NCBI GenBank assembly: GCA_950022295.1
Contig: OX465598.1
Span: forward strand, 8,804,001 to 8,868,000
DNA from: Bromus sterilis
Lineage: Eukaryota; Streptophyta; Magnoliopsida; Poales; Poaceae
Reading direction: 5' to 3'
Length of the DNA: 64,000 bases
Under the pieces are notes generated by a model, which ran no database searches, was not told the DNA's origin, and saw only the letters and a program-made list of their open reading frames with translations. Shown here one piece after another: positions 36,121 through 48,060 of the stretch. The position numbers were made by a program, and so were the translations under genes. Position 1 is the first letter of the stretch. Each line of letters starts with the position of its first letter.

Positions 36121-39100
36121 ATGGAGGCTGCGGCGGAGGACAAGTTCCCGGAGGGGTTGCGGGTGCTCGCCGTCGACAATGACTACGTCTGCCTCAAGGT
36201 GCTGGAGGCCCTTCTGCGCAGCTGCAAATACAACCGTGAGTCTCTTGATCCCCTCACTTCTCGATCTCCGTCGTCCTTAGAATCGGAGCCTTCAGATCTA
36301 CGCATTTGTTTCTCTGCGACTAATGCCTGCTGCTATGCAGCAACGACGGTGATGGATGCAAAGACGGCGCTGAAGATGCTCAGGTCGGGGAAGGAGCAGT
36401 ACGACCTGGTGATCACCGAAGTGCACATGCCGAACATGGACGGCTTCAAGCTCCTCGACCTCATCAGACTCGAGATGGATCTTCCCGTCATCAGTACTCT
36501 CACTCCTCAATCCAAAGTCCTAATTTTTCCTTTTTTGCATACATGAGCTGACAATTGCATGCCGGACATGTACTTTTACTCCTAGATCTTGGAGATAGAC
36601 TGAGGGCTTGTTTGGTTGTTTGGTAGGTCGGAAAATATTTCCCGGGGAAGCAAATCCTATAGGGGTAGGTGGAAAGATGGGGAAAAGTTTTCTCGAGGCT
36701 GGATTTTCTACACAAAGAAATCAAGCGGATCCCGGTCTATCAAACGAGCCCTGATAGGAGATTAACTCCTTTGGGCAGCATGTGAGATCTCTGTATACAT
36801 TTAGGACAATGTTATGAAATCACATACTCATGCCCGGTACCCGCACCCTATTTCAACTTGGGAAAATTCTAAAGAATGGGATCTCTTTGAACCCGAACCA
36901 ATGGAATCCCATCACATCTAACCGTTCATCCGTTCAATCGAATGGCCAGTGGGGGTACGTGGGAGTGCGGATCTAGAGAAAGACATGAGTTATGAGAGGA
37001 CGCAATATCGATTCCTTGCCCGAACTAATGGGATCCTATCTAACCGTCCATCCATCAGATAGGATGGCTATCGTGGCAGGGGAGCAAGCGTGGATCTATA
37101 GTGTGGTAACGGATTATGAGATCCCCATTAATCATTGTCTTTAAAATTTTGATTGATAATGTTCAGTAGGCTATAGAGACGTGGTCATGTGTCCAATGTA
37201 ATTAGACGTCTAGATGTTGTTTTTCTATAGGACGGGTCCTATTTTTGACCAACTGATGTCCCAATCCCGGTCTATAGTTCAGTACCACCCATATATACTA
37301 TATCGAGTGACTAGAATTCAATTTATATCGCCTCAATTGTAAAATCTTAGTCATAATAACGACCAAAACTATATTCATATTTTCTTATATGGCCAAATTA
37401 TGTTCAATTTTTAATAAACTTATAATACATTTCCATTCCATCCAAGCACACAAAGTATACAATTGCAACACACCAGCCCGATTTCTGGGATGGCATAAAT
37501 GATACAATTAGGAAAGTACCTTCGTTGTATATATTGACATTCTAAAAATATTACTCATCTTCAATCTCTGAGAGATTGTTAGTCCTAAAAACTATTTACT
37601 AATGACAATAGCATATAAAGTAGGAGGGCCATTTTGAAGAACATACACCCAATAGGTTAACCATTGATAATTTCTATAATTCATATGTGTTGACTTTTAA
37701 TTAGCACACTAATTTGTAGTCAAATTAGTTGTACAGAAGGTGCAAACCGTACATACTCATTTCCCTAAATTGTACTAAAAACCGTTGACAATGGTGATTA
37801 CTTTATAACAACTAATGTGTGTGTGATCACTTAAATTATTAAAACATTATTCTGGTTGATAGTTGTTACCTGGTATGCTAGGGAAACAGGGCCAACTGCC
37901 AATAATAGACCTCCAGGTTCTCCAATAGTTACATGAGCATCTGAATTTTATTTTATTTTTGCGAGTGATGATCATCTCATTTTCCTAGATGGAAATGTCA
38001 TGATGATGGCTTACGGATCGTGTTACTTTTATTTTGTGCATCTTTGTTTCTGTTTCTTTCTATTGAATATGTGAAATTTGTCCCAATTAATTTGCTCTGA
38101 AACAACAAATTTATCATAGTCATGATATCATTTGAAAATCATGTGTAGCATATTTGTTTTCCCAATTGCGTGACACATTTGAAAAACATTGAATATTTTG
38201 TTCCTGTTTATAATCACTTTGACAGATAGATTATGTCCAGTTTCATAGAGTTTTTTGAATTTATAGATTCCACATATAAGTTAGTTGGCATATGACATGC
38301 AGTGCTATCCGTGGATTTTGACAAGAAGGTTGTGATGAAGGGGATAAATCATGGGGCTTGCGACTATTTGGTGAAACCAGTGCATACCAACGAGCTCAAA
38401 ACCATATGGCAACATGTTGAAAGGATGAGATGTCCCGAAGCAATAATCCACATCAGTGGAGATGATGATGATGATGATGAAGACGATCAGAGCATGCAGC
38501 CAGGGTCTGTTGCCAAGAGAAATGATTCAGCAAATGATGGCAAAGATGGATATTATTCTAACATGAATAGTGAGAGCACACAGATAGCTACCACCCATAA
38601 GAAGCCAAGGTTGGCATGGACACTTGAGCTGCATAACAAGTTTGTAGAAGCTATCAACAAGATTGGCCCTCATAGTAAGACCTAATATTTTCTCCTCATT
38701 CATCGACACAAAGATTGCGGTTACTCGATATTTTTCATTAACAATTAACAAAAATTTATTATGAGTTTGTAGGGGCTACTCCAAAAAAGATATTGGAGAT
38801 GATGAATGTGGACTACCTCACTAGAGACAATATTGCGAGCCATCTACAGGTTTATAAATATTCCCACCCTTATTATTAATCCTATGTGTGTACTCCTATT
38901 ATTGATATGATAACATTTTGTGATATATAAGTGCAAGTTTTTTTTCTTCTGAGGAACATATCAATCAAATATTTAGTAATATGCACATATCATGAAGATG
39001 TGTGTAATTTCAATTAATTTTGTATGTTAAGATGTGAGGCTTATCTTATACATTACATGCACCACACTTTCAATTATTTTTTAACCTATGCAGAACATGT

Positions 39101-39960
39101 GCAACACTTTCAATCCTTTGTCATTCCCACTTTTCAACCGTTATTTTTCACCATGAGCATGCATCTCATACCTGGATATTGTGTCTCTATTTTTATTTCA
39201 GAAGTATATGTTATACTTGAGAGAAGTCAATTTAAATCAATCTAGTGGTGCATCTGGAAGATGGCACTTACCCTACACCATGAATAACCTGTGGAGTTTC
39301 ATGTACAAAAATGAACATGAAAGAGGGAGTATGTCCTTAGGCGGCATTGCCTCGTGGGGTGAAAACAATTATTATGTAGTAGGTCACTTGACTCCACCGA
39401 CGAACATCCAGACCAACTTGTGCATGAGGACACTCGTACATGGTGGTAGAATGTCGATCTATTACATGCCAGAACCGTCAGATGCGAGAAGATTCAATGG
39501 TTCTATCGACCCCACCGTCAGCCAATTCAGCAACATACTCAATAAAAGAATGGAAGGTGATTTTCCTTCATACAATTCTTGTAATTCGTATGCTGAACTC
39601 ATGTTTGACAAGCTGATGGAAATAAGCAAAATCAAAACCCCTTCCAATCTTCGAAGTTCCTTTACAAACACAAGTGGTGGCGAAAGGTCACGTGTCCCAT
39701 CACAAGTGAAAAATGGAAGAATCAACCAACTAGAGGGCTATGCAACGTCATCTGGCCAACTGCCTCTTAATGATCAACTGAATGGAATCAATGCCTTGTC
39801 AATGGATGAGAATCTTGCCAACATGCATAATCAAGTAAGAACTTTTCTCATTGATCTATTTATAAGTGTTGCATATGAATTGTTCAGCTGGACATGTGTA
39901 CTTACATATATTTTTTTCTTACTGTAGGATTTCACTAGAGAGGATGCTGCCATGGATTGA
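36121..39960 (+). CDS. Type-B response regulator paralogue (RR-B), phosphoacceptor Asp replaced by Glu
   Basis: Six exons: 36121-36235, 36341-36493, 38303-38674, 38773-38849, 39202-39834 and 39928-39960. All junctions are GT/AG and phases match, giving 460 aa. The same architecture as RR-A is present: receiver (residues about 13-130), acidic linker with a DDDDDDEDD run, GARP domain (KKPRLAWTLELHNKF...RATPKKILEMMN...ASHLQKYMLYLR) and a C-terminal region about 130 residues shorter than that of RR-A. The receiver departs from consensus at key sites: VITEVHMPNMDG places Glu at residue 65, where type-B regulators have the phosphorylated Asp, and AVDND has Asn20 where the second acidic-pocket Asp is expected. 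The lysine of LVKPVH remains. In related regulators Asp-to-Glu can mimic phosphorylation, so signal-independent activity is possible; equally the protein may simply be unresponsive. The start matches the conserved MEAAAEDKFPEG. Confidence 0.85.
36604..36751. mobile_element. Tourist-like MITE in RR-B intron 2
   Basis: 148 bp with ends GGGCTTGTTTGGTTG and the inverse of GGGCTCGTTTGATAG, flanked by TGA on both sides (36601-36603, 36752-36754). RR-A intron 2 lacks it, so it inserted after the gene duplication. Confidence 0.7.
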
Positions 39961-40820
39961 GAATGATGGTTTATGTATGTTATCCCGACCTATGCATGAG
40001 AAGGTTGATCAAGAGTACCATTCTTTAGGGGTCTCTTTTAGGTCATACAATTTTTCCAAGTTTGGAAACATAGTGTAATGTCTAGGTGTTTTCATAACCA
40101 GGTGGTTGTTTGAGATTCACCTCCTCTTCTAGAACATCATGAATTGATGCAGTATGCACAAGATAATCAAAAACATAATATTGCTAGAATCATTTAGCAA
40201 CATGACAGACTATATACCAATCAATTAAGTCATGTTCCATTTTATTAATGCGATAGGGACATTTGTTGTCCATTATGTTTCTACCTTGTGTAGAGGGAGC
40301 TCTTTGTGCCATTTTCTATTCTACAACCATAGATTTATCCTACTTTTTTCACCAACCGCCTAAGCAGATTTTGTGGTTCTCACGCGGAAAACAAATTATT
40401 TTACTGCATCATACCTTCTTATAAAAAAAAACTTGTTGAACGTTACATATTGGAGACGATTGCGCGGGTGTTCAGGTGCTCAAAAGGCCACAATAAAGTA
40501 GGGTGTCGCTTGCGGAGTAGAAGTTGCGGACGCCAAAGTCTCCACCGCCTCATAACTCATAGAACTCAAGAGAACATTGTGGTGTGTTCATCGTTATAAT
40601 CACCAGGTTACGGGTCCAAAGTGCACCATTCAACATGAAGGTACTTTATATTTGCGTGGTGTAAGGAAGTAATCATACGTTAACACTTGACATGATTATA
40701 CTGACAACAAAGTGAAGATGTGATCTTGCGGTATATCATTGGTTGGTTCTATCCAACACCAGATTTCTGCCAACAATATGCTCCCATTTTTGCCGGCATC
40801 TTTGCTAAGACAATAAAGCC
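39961..40820. other. RR-B 3' flank and spacer
   Basis: 40085-40150 (ttttcataaccaggtggttgtttgagatt) is homologous to the 3' flank of RR-A just below 4130, so the duplication extends past the stop. RR-B has about 120 bp between stop and this block that RR-A lacks. The rest has no recognised feature. Confidence 0.5.
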
Positions 40821-41524
40821 ATATTATTAGGAAACGGGATCATCATGTAACACATGATCTAGTCTTAGAGCAGGACTTGGGAACTACTTGGTGTTTATAT
40901 TTCCACACGTGCAACTGGGTTGTCCTCTAGATCTCATATTCAAGAACCATTCTAGTTATAACATGGCTTCATCCACGACGTATCTCCGGGCCTGGCAAGT
41001 CTGGTGTGATACGTGCTTCGTCAACATCATCTTCGTCTGTCTACATTGCCCGGTGATGGCAACACTGACGCGTGCCTTCGTCCACGACGTGTCACCGAGC
41101 TTGGCAAACCCGCGCGATGCCTCGTTAGCACCGTCTTTTTTTCCGATGTCATCACCATCTTCTACCCGACGTCTCTACACTCTCGGCTACCTTGACATCG
41201 GTGCGAATAGCTACCGCCTTTCTTGGAAACCTCGTCACTTCCACTTCAGCCACAACATTCGCAATGCGTCAACCGTTAGGACTATGGTGGGGATGTTCGT
41301 CGGCTCCGCCTTTCAGGTTCTTCTCCAGTCTCATCGTCATCGTCGCTACGTTGTGATTATGGGTGTATGTTGAGTATCGTATCTATTAGGACATAAGAGA
41401 TAGCGTAGGATTCTATTCTACCTTGTCTTCTACTCCAAATAGATCATTATACTCATATATCTATGCACATGAGGCTCAAACAATACAATCAACGATTTCA
41501 CCAATCCCTCTTTATCATTCTACA
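40821..41524 (+). mobile_element. Probable solo copia-type LTR
   Basis: The block ends tatcattctaca at 41524 and is followed by aagcc, which also precedes 40821 (40816-40820), giving a possible 5-bp duplication. The interior has the mix usual for Triticeae copia LTRs: a C/T-rich part with cttcgtc/catcatc repeats and a tail with gtatgttgagtatcgtat and caaacaatacaatcaacg. The left end starts AT rather than TG, so the start is uncertain. The long frames inside have no domain. Confidence 0.5.
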
Positions 41525-41529
41525 AAGCC

Positions 41530-42281
41530 TAACTAAACATCCTCTTCATGTATTTCACGAGAGATGTCTGTGCGTATGTGTTGGTAGTCCATTTATAAGC
41601 AAGGTTGTTGACAACATCAGTTTTAGCTTCTTTTTTTAATCAAGACTACTGTAAGTACGATACAAATTTGTACAATCACATTACAATGACTAATCGAGTG
41701 GCACGCTGCACTTTAGTCATTGATGAGTGGGCGGCTTGGCTTCATTGTCATACGAAAATCGGACGCATAGCGTCGTACGTGTAGCAATAGTGCAAATTGG
41801 ACTTGTTTTCTGGGGATCATAAGCAATATTTATGTTTATTCGTGAATAATAAAGGGTGCTATGATATGACAGTTATAACCAGTTTCCCTTTTTTGGCTAA
41901 TATAACCAGTTTCATTGTACATGTTATCATTTTTTTGTTGCTTTTTTCCATGAGATGCCCCTCCAAAGTACACATGGCCCCTCCCCTGTCTATGATCTAT
42001 GGTTGTATACACAGTTCGAACATGGCCCATTTCTGCCAACAATATAACCAATTTAATTTTTCTGCCAACAATATGCTACCAGGGTGTTATGAACCCGCGC
42101 CTCATAAACAGGCCGTATGTCAAATTGTGCATTAAAATTTTCTATGGGCGAGCTGCAATAATTTTTTATCTTTAATTGTTGTGCCTAACACCCTGTAAAA
42201 GAAAGGAAAATCCTTATATTCTTGCATGTAGCCACATATTTATTTTCCTCAACTGTGACAATCAGTGGCGCCTTCTTAGTG
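41530..42281. other. Spacer downstream of the carboxypeptidase gene
   Basis: AT-rich; a partial near-repeat 'ttctgccaacaatatgctaccag' occurs at 42032-42082 and 40767-40790. It presumably includes the 3' untranslated region of the gene ending at 42282. No other gene was seen. Confidence 0.4.
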
Positions 42282-45200
42282 CTACATCTGTGCAATGTCC
42301 TTGTTATACTGATCTATCCATCCATGTATGATCTCAACTTCATGTCTCCTTTGTTCTACAACCCAGTCTGGGTCATCCTTGGTTGCAGATCTGAAGTCCA
42401 AATGATGGGCCCCTGAACATCACCATCACAAAAAGTAGCCATGCGTAAGTAAGCAAGTTCTGAATACTTTTAACCTACATATTTTCTGCAATTTCATGTT
42501 TACCTTTCTCTGTGACAAGAGCAATGATGCTGGATGATATGTTCTTGAGCACCCTGGTAAGTTTGAAAGGAAGGTTATTAGTATTGTTTACTGTGGTAAA
42601 ATAGTTAGCTCAATGGTTGAAAATATGATCATGACTAATTCAGATGGTGAAATCTTGTACTCCTACCCGCCTCGACTCCACGGGTCTCGCATCCCATTGG
42701 AGAAGATGATGTTGCTCCCAAACCTCTTGAGAACTTTATCAATTTTCTGCAGTAGATTGCGCAATGCAGTAGCAGGTGAGCAGATGCCACCAAAACAACT
42801 GTTGCTACTGCTGACGGTTCGTATGTAACACTGAAAATCTGAAACAAAAACTTACATGGCCACCATATTCAGTAGTGATCCAGTGCATCCTCGGACGAAC
42901 TCCGTAGCTCGCGAGGCAGCCCTCAGACTTCTCCTCGTAACTGAAGTCGGATGGCGGAAACATGCTCTCGTTCGAAACTATCATTGGCATGACCATCTCT
43001 GTGCAGGCCTGCACAAGAGTTGTTTCAGGAAACAAACAGATATATGATCTTCAGTAAACCACATGTATGTCAGTCAGGTTTTTACCTGCCAGCCCCAACC
43101 GTTGAGGCCATGGGGGTCATCCCCACCCTCCACCTGGAAGCATTTCTGGTCGCCTGTGTAATTGTAGTACAGGCTCGCCGCTGCGAAAGCTTTTTCGACG
43201 ATGTCTGCTCCCGCCGGAAAAGAATCAATGATCTTGCACATCTGCAGAAATGTCATGAGAATTACATGTTCAGGCATTCAGCAGAGTAGGAAAACAAGGT
43301 CCTGCTTTTGTATGTCTCTGTTTGGTAACTCTGAAACTCTTGTTTCTCTGCTTATTCACTTGATATAATGCAGGCAAAAATAAGTGATGTAAATTAGGTT
43401 ACAAGTGGCTAACCTCCTTGACAGGGTAAGCAGGCAGATTCATCAGGAAATTTGCTGGGGTTGGATAGTCCACCATGGCTGTGTAAGTGAATGCTGTCCA
43501 TAGCCAGTTGCTCAGCGACTCAGCGGACCGCACAGTCCTAAAAGTTCAGGGATAACACAACGTCAAGAAAATCCGAGCCATCATCCATTCGTTCAAATAC
43601 GACGCTCTTCATGCGGGCAATCTTTCAACATGAGGTTTTCATGTCCAGTCATGTATTCAGCTGACCCCGGTGTCTATGTCAGTAGCAAATCTATCCTTTG
43701 GACTTAATGTGCATTCCCTAACCCTGCAAGTCATCTTTTTCAGGTATTTCTTGCCAGAAGGTTTGACTGTTTGTTTGAGTTACTTACACTTCACACAAAG
43801 AAAACAATAGCTTTTGTCTTAATCCCTTGTTTTTCTCCCTATAATAATGAATGTTATAGTGTGGGGGTCTCCCCAACAGTTTTCAGTTTTCAGTATGATA
43901 TGATTGAGACTTTGAGAGCAGGTAGTGTGTTGGATAAAGCTTACTTGCAGGCCCTGAAGGTTCTGCTAAGCTCCAAGAGCCCTGTGTCGTTGGATCCCCT
44001 GTCATCTAACACATCCCAGACCGCCTTGATGACACCGAAGCAATTCAGGCTCTCGGACTGCAAAATTAGTTGGATGTTACAATCAGCTAAATAAACATCT
44101 GTATCTTTCATGGAAACTTCAGCTGTGCAGAAGTGCTAATCAAGCACCAATCAGACAAAGAGGTCACTAGCAACTGACTCATCATTCTTGTATGTTCTAT
44201 CTTTCTCTACGTTCTTACTACACTTAGTAACAGATTCGCCATCATCAGTAATGAACAAAATACATCAACTTGCACGTATTTTTGGAAAATCGAGGACTTT
44301 ATCCGCAACCGCATATTGATATTCACACGGCGTGGTTGAGCGTCACAATCTAGCTAATCATTATCCCTGAACTCACAATCAAGACCTCACCTAGACATCA
44401 ACATCATTGGCTGGTCAGTCACATTTCAGTCACACACTTAAACTCTATGTACAGTAGTATTATTTTGTTGAAAGATTATAATCAAACATATCTATTAATT
44501 AATCTCTATGCCCATGACTAGAAGCTCCATCACCGATTCATAACCCGCAACTGAAAGTCATTAAGGTACTGACATGAAACTACAGGAAGAGAGACATGCT
44601 ACCAGACGGCAACAATTGAGATTCAGTACCACCAGCACGTACTAATGATTCAGAGACGGTACCGTCGATCAGTGTACGTGCATGTCCATCTGCCGTGCGT
44701 TCTCAAGAGCCAAGACCAGATTATTTGACCAGCGACAGTGGGACACCCATCCAGAAATTGTTTGACCAACTTATATTTTTCGAGCATGTAACAAGAAAAA
44801 CATGATGATGTAATGTAATTCCAGGCAGCAAGTAGGAGTACCTTGAAGTCCTGGGAGACGGCGTCGTAGAAGCTAGACCACGGGGTGATGTCGTCGAACT
44901 GCAGGATGGGAGCAGAGGACGCCAGTGCTCCCATGGCGACATGCGGGTACTTGAGCCTGAACCACGAAGCCAGCACTAGAAACAACAGCAGCATTATTCA
45001 ACTTAATTTTTGGACGATCCACATGACAACATCAGTTCCAGATTAGCTACTGCCAGCACTAGAAACAACAGCATTGTTTCATGATAACATCAGCTCACGA
45101 TCCCGACAAGACTCTGCGCCGGCAGCCCGTCCTAGAAATAAACTAGACGAGGAGGAGATCCGGCCTCACGTCGCACGCACGGATATAATAAACGGGAACG

Positions 45201-46048
45201 AGTTGGCGAGAGGGACTTACTGCCGCCGTAGGAGCCGCCGAAGACGACGACGGGGGCGTCGACGGCGGAGAGGTTCTGCTTGAGGCTGGTGATGAGGACG
45301 GCGAAGTCGGCGAGCGCCTGCGTGGACGTCAGGTAGCCCAGCGTCTCGGGCGAGTCGTACGAGTCGTTGCCGAACGGCTTGGACTCGCCGTAGAACCGAT
45401 GCTGCACGCGCCCACACGAATTTTGCAGTGCTTTTTAAATTTACAGTCTCGAGCGAATCAACCAAAATTTGGACCAAGGCACGGTCGCCGATGATTTGAT
45501 ACGGTAATGATGGTTAGCTGGAGGAGGAGGAGCAGAGTGGAGTGGAGTACCTCGATGAAGACGAGGAGGGCTCCGAACTCCGGCGCGATGTCGAACATGA
45601 AGCCGGTGTTGGTGGCGAACCACTCGATGTCGCCCTCGTTGCCGGTGTACACGAAGAGCGGCCCGGCGGCGGGCTTCCGGCGCCAGAAGGTGTCGTTGAG
45701 GAGGTACTTGTGGGAGAAGACGTGGGAGGAGTTGGGCGTGAAGGTGAAGTGGTCCAGCTCCTGCGGGAAGTAGTGCGCCGTGAACGGCTTCTTCGCCGTG
45801 CCGTTGCCCGTCGACGCCGCCGCGGATGCTGAGGCCGTGACGGCGGAGGCGGCGTACCGGCCGCTCGAGCTCGCCGCCCGGTGCTGCTGCAGGGGAGCAA
45901 CTCCAGCAGGGAAAGCGGGAGGCTGGTGGGTGGGGCGCTTGGAGCTGGAGGGGCTCGCTGCTTGTGCCGGCGCGGGCCCGAACGGCGCAAAGAGGAGGAG
46001 GAGCAGCAGCGCCGGGACGACGGCCAGGAGGGAGGAGGAGGTCGCCAT
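42282..46048 (-). CDS. Lysosomal Pro-X carboxypeptidase-like serine peptidase (family S28)
   Basis: Removes a C-terminal residue after proline; plant members are secreted or vacuolar. Exons on the minus strand: 45551-46048, 45221-45401, 44842-44975, 43945-44057, 43414-43537, 43086-43241, 42856-43008, 42667-42746, 42504-42553 and 42282-42412. All have GT/AG junctions and consistent phases, giving 539 aa. A signal peptide is clear (hydrophobic VVPALLLLLLFAPF, then AQA). The S28 triad is complete: Ser223 in GGSYGG, Asp474 in NGMRDPWSRGG, His499/His500 in GAHHLD. Other family blocks are TAHYFPQELDHF, FVYTGNEGDIEWF, HRFYGES and ALASSAPILQF. Potential N-glycosylation sites are present (NSSH, NDTF). 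Long antisense frames over exon 1 reflect its high GC content. The gene appears functional. Confidence 0.92.
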
Positions 46049-46780
46049 TCTTGGCCGTCGGCGGTGTCTGCGGCTGCAGCTCGGTCGTGTGGACGTGTGG
46101 TGTGGTGTGGTGTGGGATTTAAGAATAAGAAGGCGCGGGCGTGTGAGAGTGAGAGTGAGACGAGACGAAACGGTCGTGCGCCACATTAATTTACATGGGC
46201 GTACTCGTACTACTACTACTGTTGTCTGGCTCGCCTCGTCCGGCATGGATGATTTTACCCTGCCAGGAAGTCTGCGGCACCATACGTGCCAAATCTGACA
46301 GCAACTCCATCAACGTGCCTTGGACGACGACTCGAGGGCACAGCGCAATGCCGGCATTCTGTCGCCGGCCACACACGCAAGGTGGCGCCTGGAATTGACC
46401 GGCAGCGTCGCCGTCTCATCGTCGGCAGCGAGTGCACAGGATCGACACGGCGTCGTCGTCTTCGGTGCAAGTCTTGGCCGAAAACGAAGGAAACGAGAGA
46501 TGCCGTGACAATGAACAAAGCGGCTGGATTTGGTGCAAGAAAGTGCCTGTCCCTGTTGACTCTCGTGTTTTCTGGAGGAGAACTCGGCCAGGGCAGAAGA
46601 GCACGCGCGGGTGATGCGTCCCCTCCCCTGTTTTGGCATTGTCCACACATCTGAGGCGCCATCACACCAAGTGTACATCGCCATGCTGCTTGGAATACTA
46701 CTGTACTTCTAAAATCATCTATCATCTTAGGAGTACTGCGTAAACCCAAGATTCGTGAAAAAATAAAACAGATGAAAAAA
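46049..46780 (-). promoter_or_regulatory. Upstream region of the carboxypeptidase gene
   Basis: GC-rich 46049-46640, starting with a gtgtggtgtggtgtgg repeat about 60 bp before the coding start. It probably contains the leader and core promoter; I could not identify a TATA box. Several overlapping frames of 60-200 codons have no domain and are not called. Confidence 0.4.
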
Positions 46781-47713
46781 TGATCACCGTGTTTCGGGCG
46801 GCGGTTCGTGTTCGCATTGAAAATGGCGCACGCACCTTGTTCTGGGAGGACCGATGGCTGGATGGGCACCGAATTGGTGATCTCGCGCCTCTGATTTATG
46901 GGCGAATTCCGCCGCGCACCAGGAGATCGCGGTCGGTCGCAGAGGCACTTGCAAACGGCAGCTGGGCGAGAGATGTGGGCCCGGATCTCTCGACGGCCAC
47001 GCTAGGTGAATTCATGGAGCTTTGGTTGCGGGTGTCCGGGGTACACCTTACCATGGATGTAGAGGACGAATTCATCAGGGCCTGGGAGAAAGACGCCAAT
47101 TCTCGGCCAGGTCGACCTACGCGGCTAAGTTCAGGGGCCTTGAGGTTACCGATGTTGGACTTCTGATAGACTGGCTAGGCGAGGCTTGCCGCACCAGGAA
47201 GCCTGCCCCCTATGTGATCAGCATGAGGAAAGCATGCGACATCTTTTGCTCGGCTGCGTTTTCGCCAAGCAAGTGTGGCTTTGGGTATGCTTTGGATCGA
47301 ACAGACCGGAGTTCATGCCGCGAGATGAGGAATCCCTGGCCGACTGGTGCACCCGGCAAGACGCAGGAGGTGGACATCGGAAGACCGTGAGAGCAATCTT
47401 CCTCCTGTGAATGTGGACGATATGGAAGCATCGCAATGACGTGATCTTCAACAAGGCAACCTCGTCGGTGGAGGAGTGCACTCGCAAGATAAAGGAGGAA
47501 GGCATGAGATGGATACAAGCTGGGTTATTAGCGGAGAGAGGGGGTATACCGTGGGCTAGTGCCGAGTAGACTGCTTCACTTAGAATAGGTGGAGGTGATG
47601 TTGGTGTAATATGGCGTGGCTGTAAACTTGGGGTTCTTTCCCTTTTTTTTCTTTAATAAACGATACGCATGCTTGTGCATATTCGAGAAAAAGAAAAAAA
47701 ATGATCACCGTGT
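46781..47713 (+). mobile_element. 5'-truncated LINE with target-site duplication
   Basis: The sequence gaaaaaatgatcaccgtgt occurs at 46775-46792 and again, as gaaaaaaaatgatcaccgtgt, at 47693-47713. The 900 bp between starts abruptly within a coding region and ends with ctttaataaacgatacgcat and an A-rich tail, as expected for target-primed reverse transcription. It lies 0.7 kb upstream of the carboxypeptidase start, in the opposite orientation. Confidence 0.85.
46793..47570 (+). pseudogene. LINE ORF2 C-terminus (zf-RVT region), frameshifted
   Basis: Translation gives VRIENGARTLFWEDRWLDG, typical of the segment after the LINE reverse transcriptase. In another frame comes ACPLCDQHEESMRHLLLGC.FAKQVW, the zinc-binding zf-RVT motif with CxxC...HxxxxC, and then a W-rich WTIWKHRNDVIFN end. 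At least two frame changes (near 47090 and 47180) and a stop near 47408 make it non-functional. Confidence 0.8.
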
Positions 47714-47769
47714 CCTTAAGAATCACATTCAAATAACAGATTGATTCGTGAAAAAATTAAAACAATGGA

Positions 47770-48060
47770 AATAGGCATTTCTAATATTTGGTTTTTTAAG
47801 AACACACAGTGCAACAAAAATGATTGCATACATGAGTATACAATCATTCTTATGAACATACGCACACATAGTCTATTTTTATGAGCATTTTCGCAATACC
47901 TGAGCTGGCACATCATTTTGATATTGACAAAGTCGTCACAAACGTCCTATAGTCGACGGAAACGTTTTTTCTCACTGATAATACGTCGCCGAAAGCCCTG
48001 AAATATATCGAGAGAAATGCGAACGTCAATATCAATATCAAGTGTAAGACTTGAACTCCT
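47770..48060 (-). mobile_element. Retroposon 3'-end fragment
   Basis: On the minus strand this reads ttcggcgacgtattatcagtg, ggacgtttgtgacgactttgtcaatatcaa, atgtgccagctcagg, aatgctcataaaaatag and tgtgtgcgtatgttcataag. The same succession of blocks appears on the plus strand at 56165-56346. The family resembles the 3' ends of Triticeae LINEs or the SINEs that use them; the copy is degraded. Confidence 0.5.

Noticed and set aside
45458..46298. Long frames antisense to or overlapping carboxypeptidase exon 1
   Set aside because: Exon 1 of the S28 gene explains the region; the other frames are low-complexity Ser/Arg/Pro strings.
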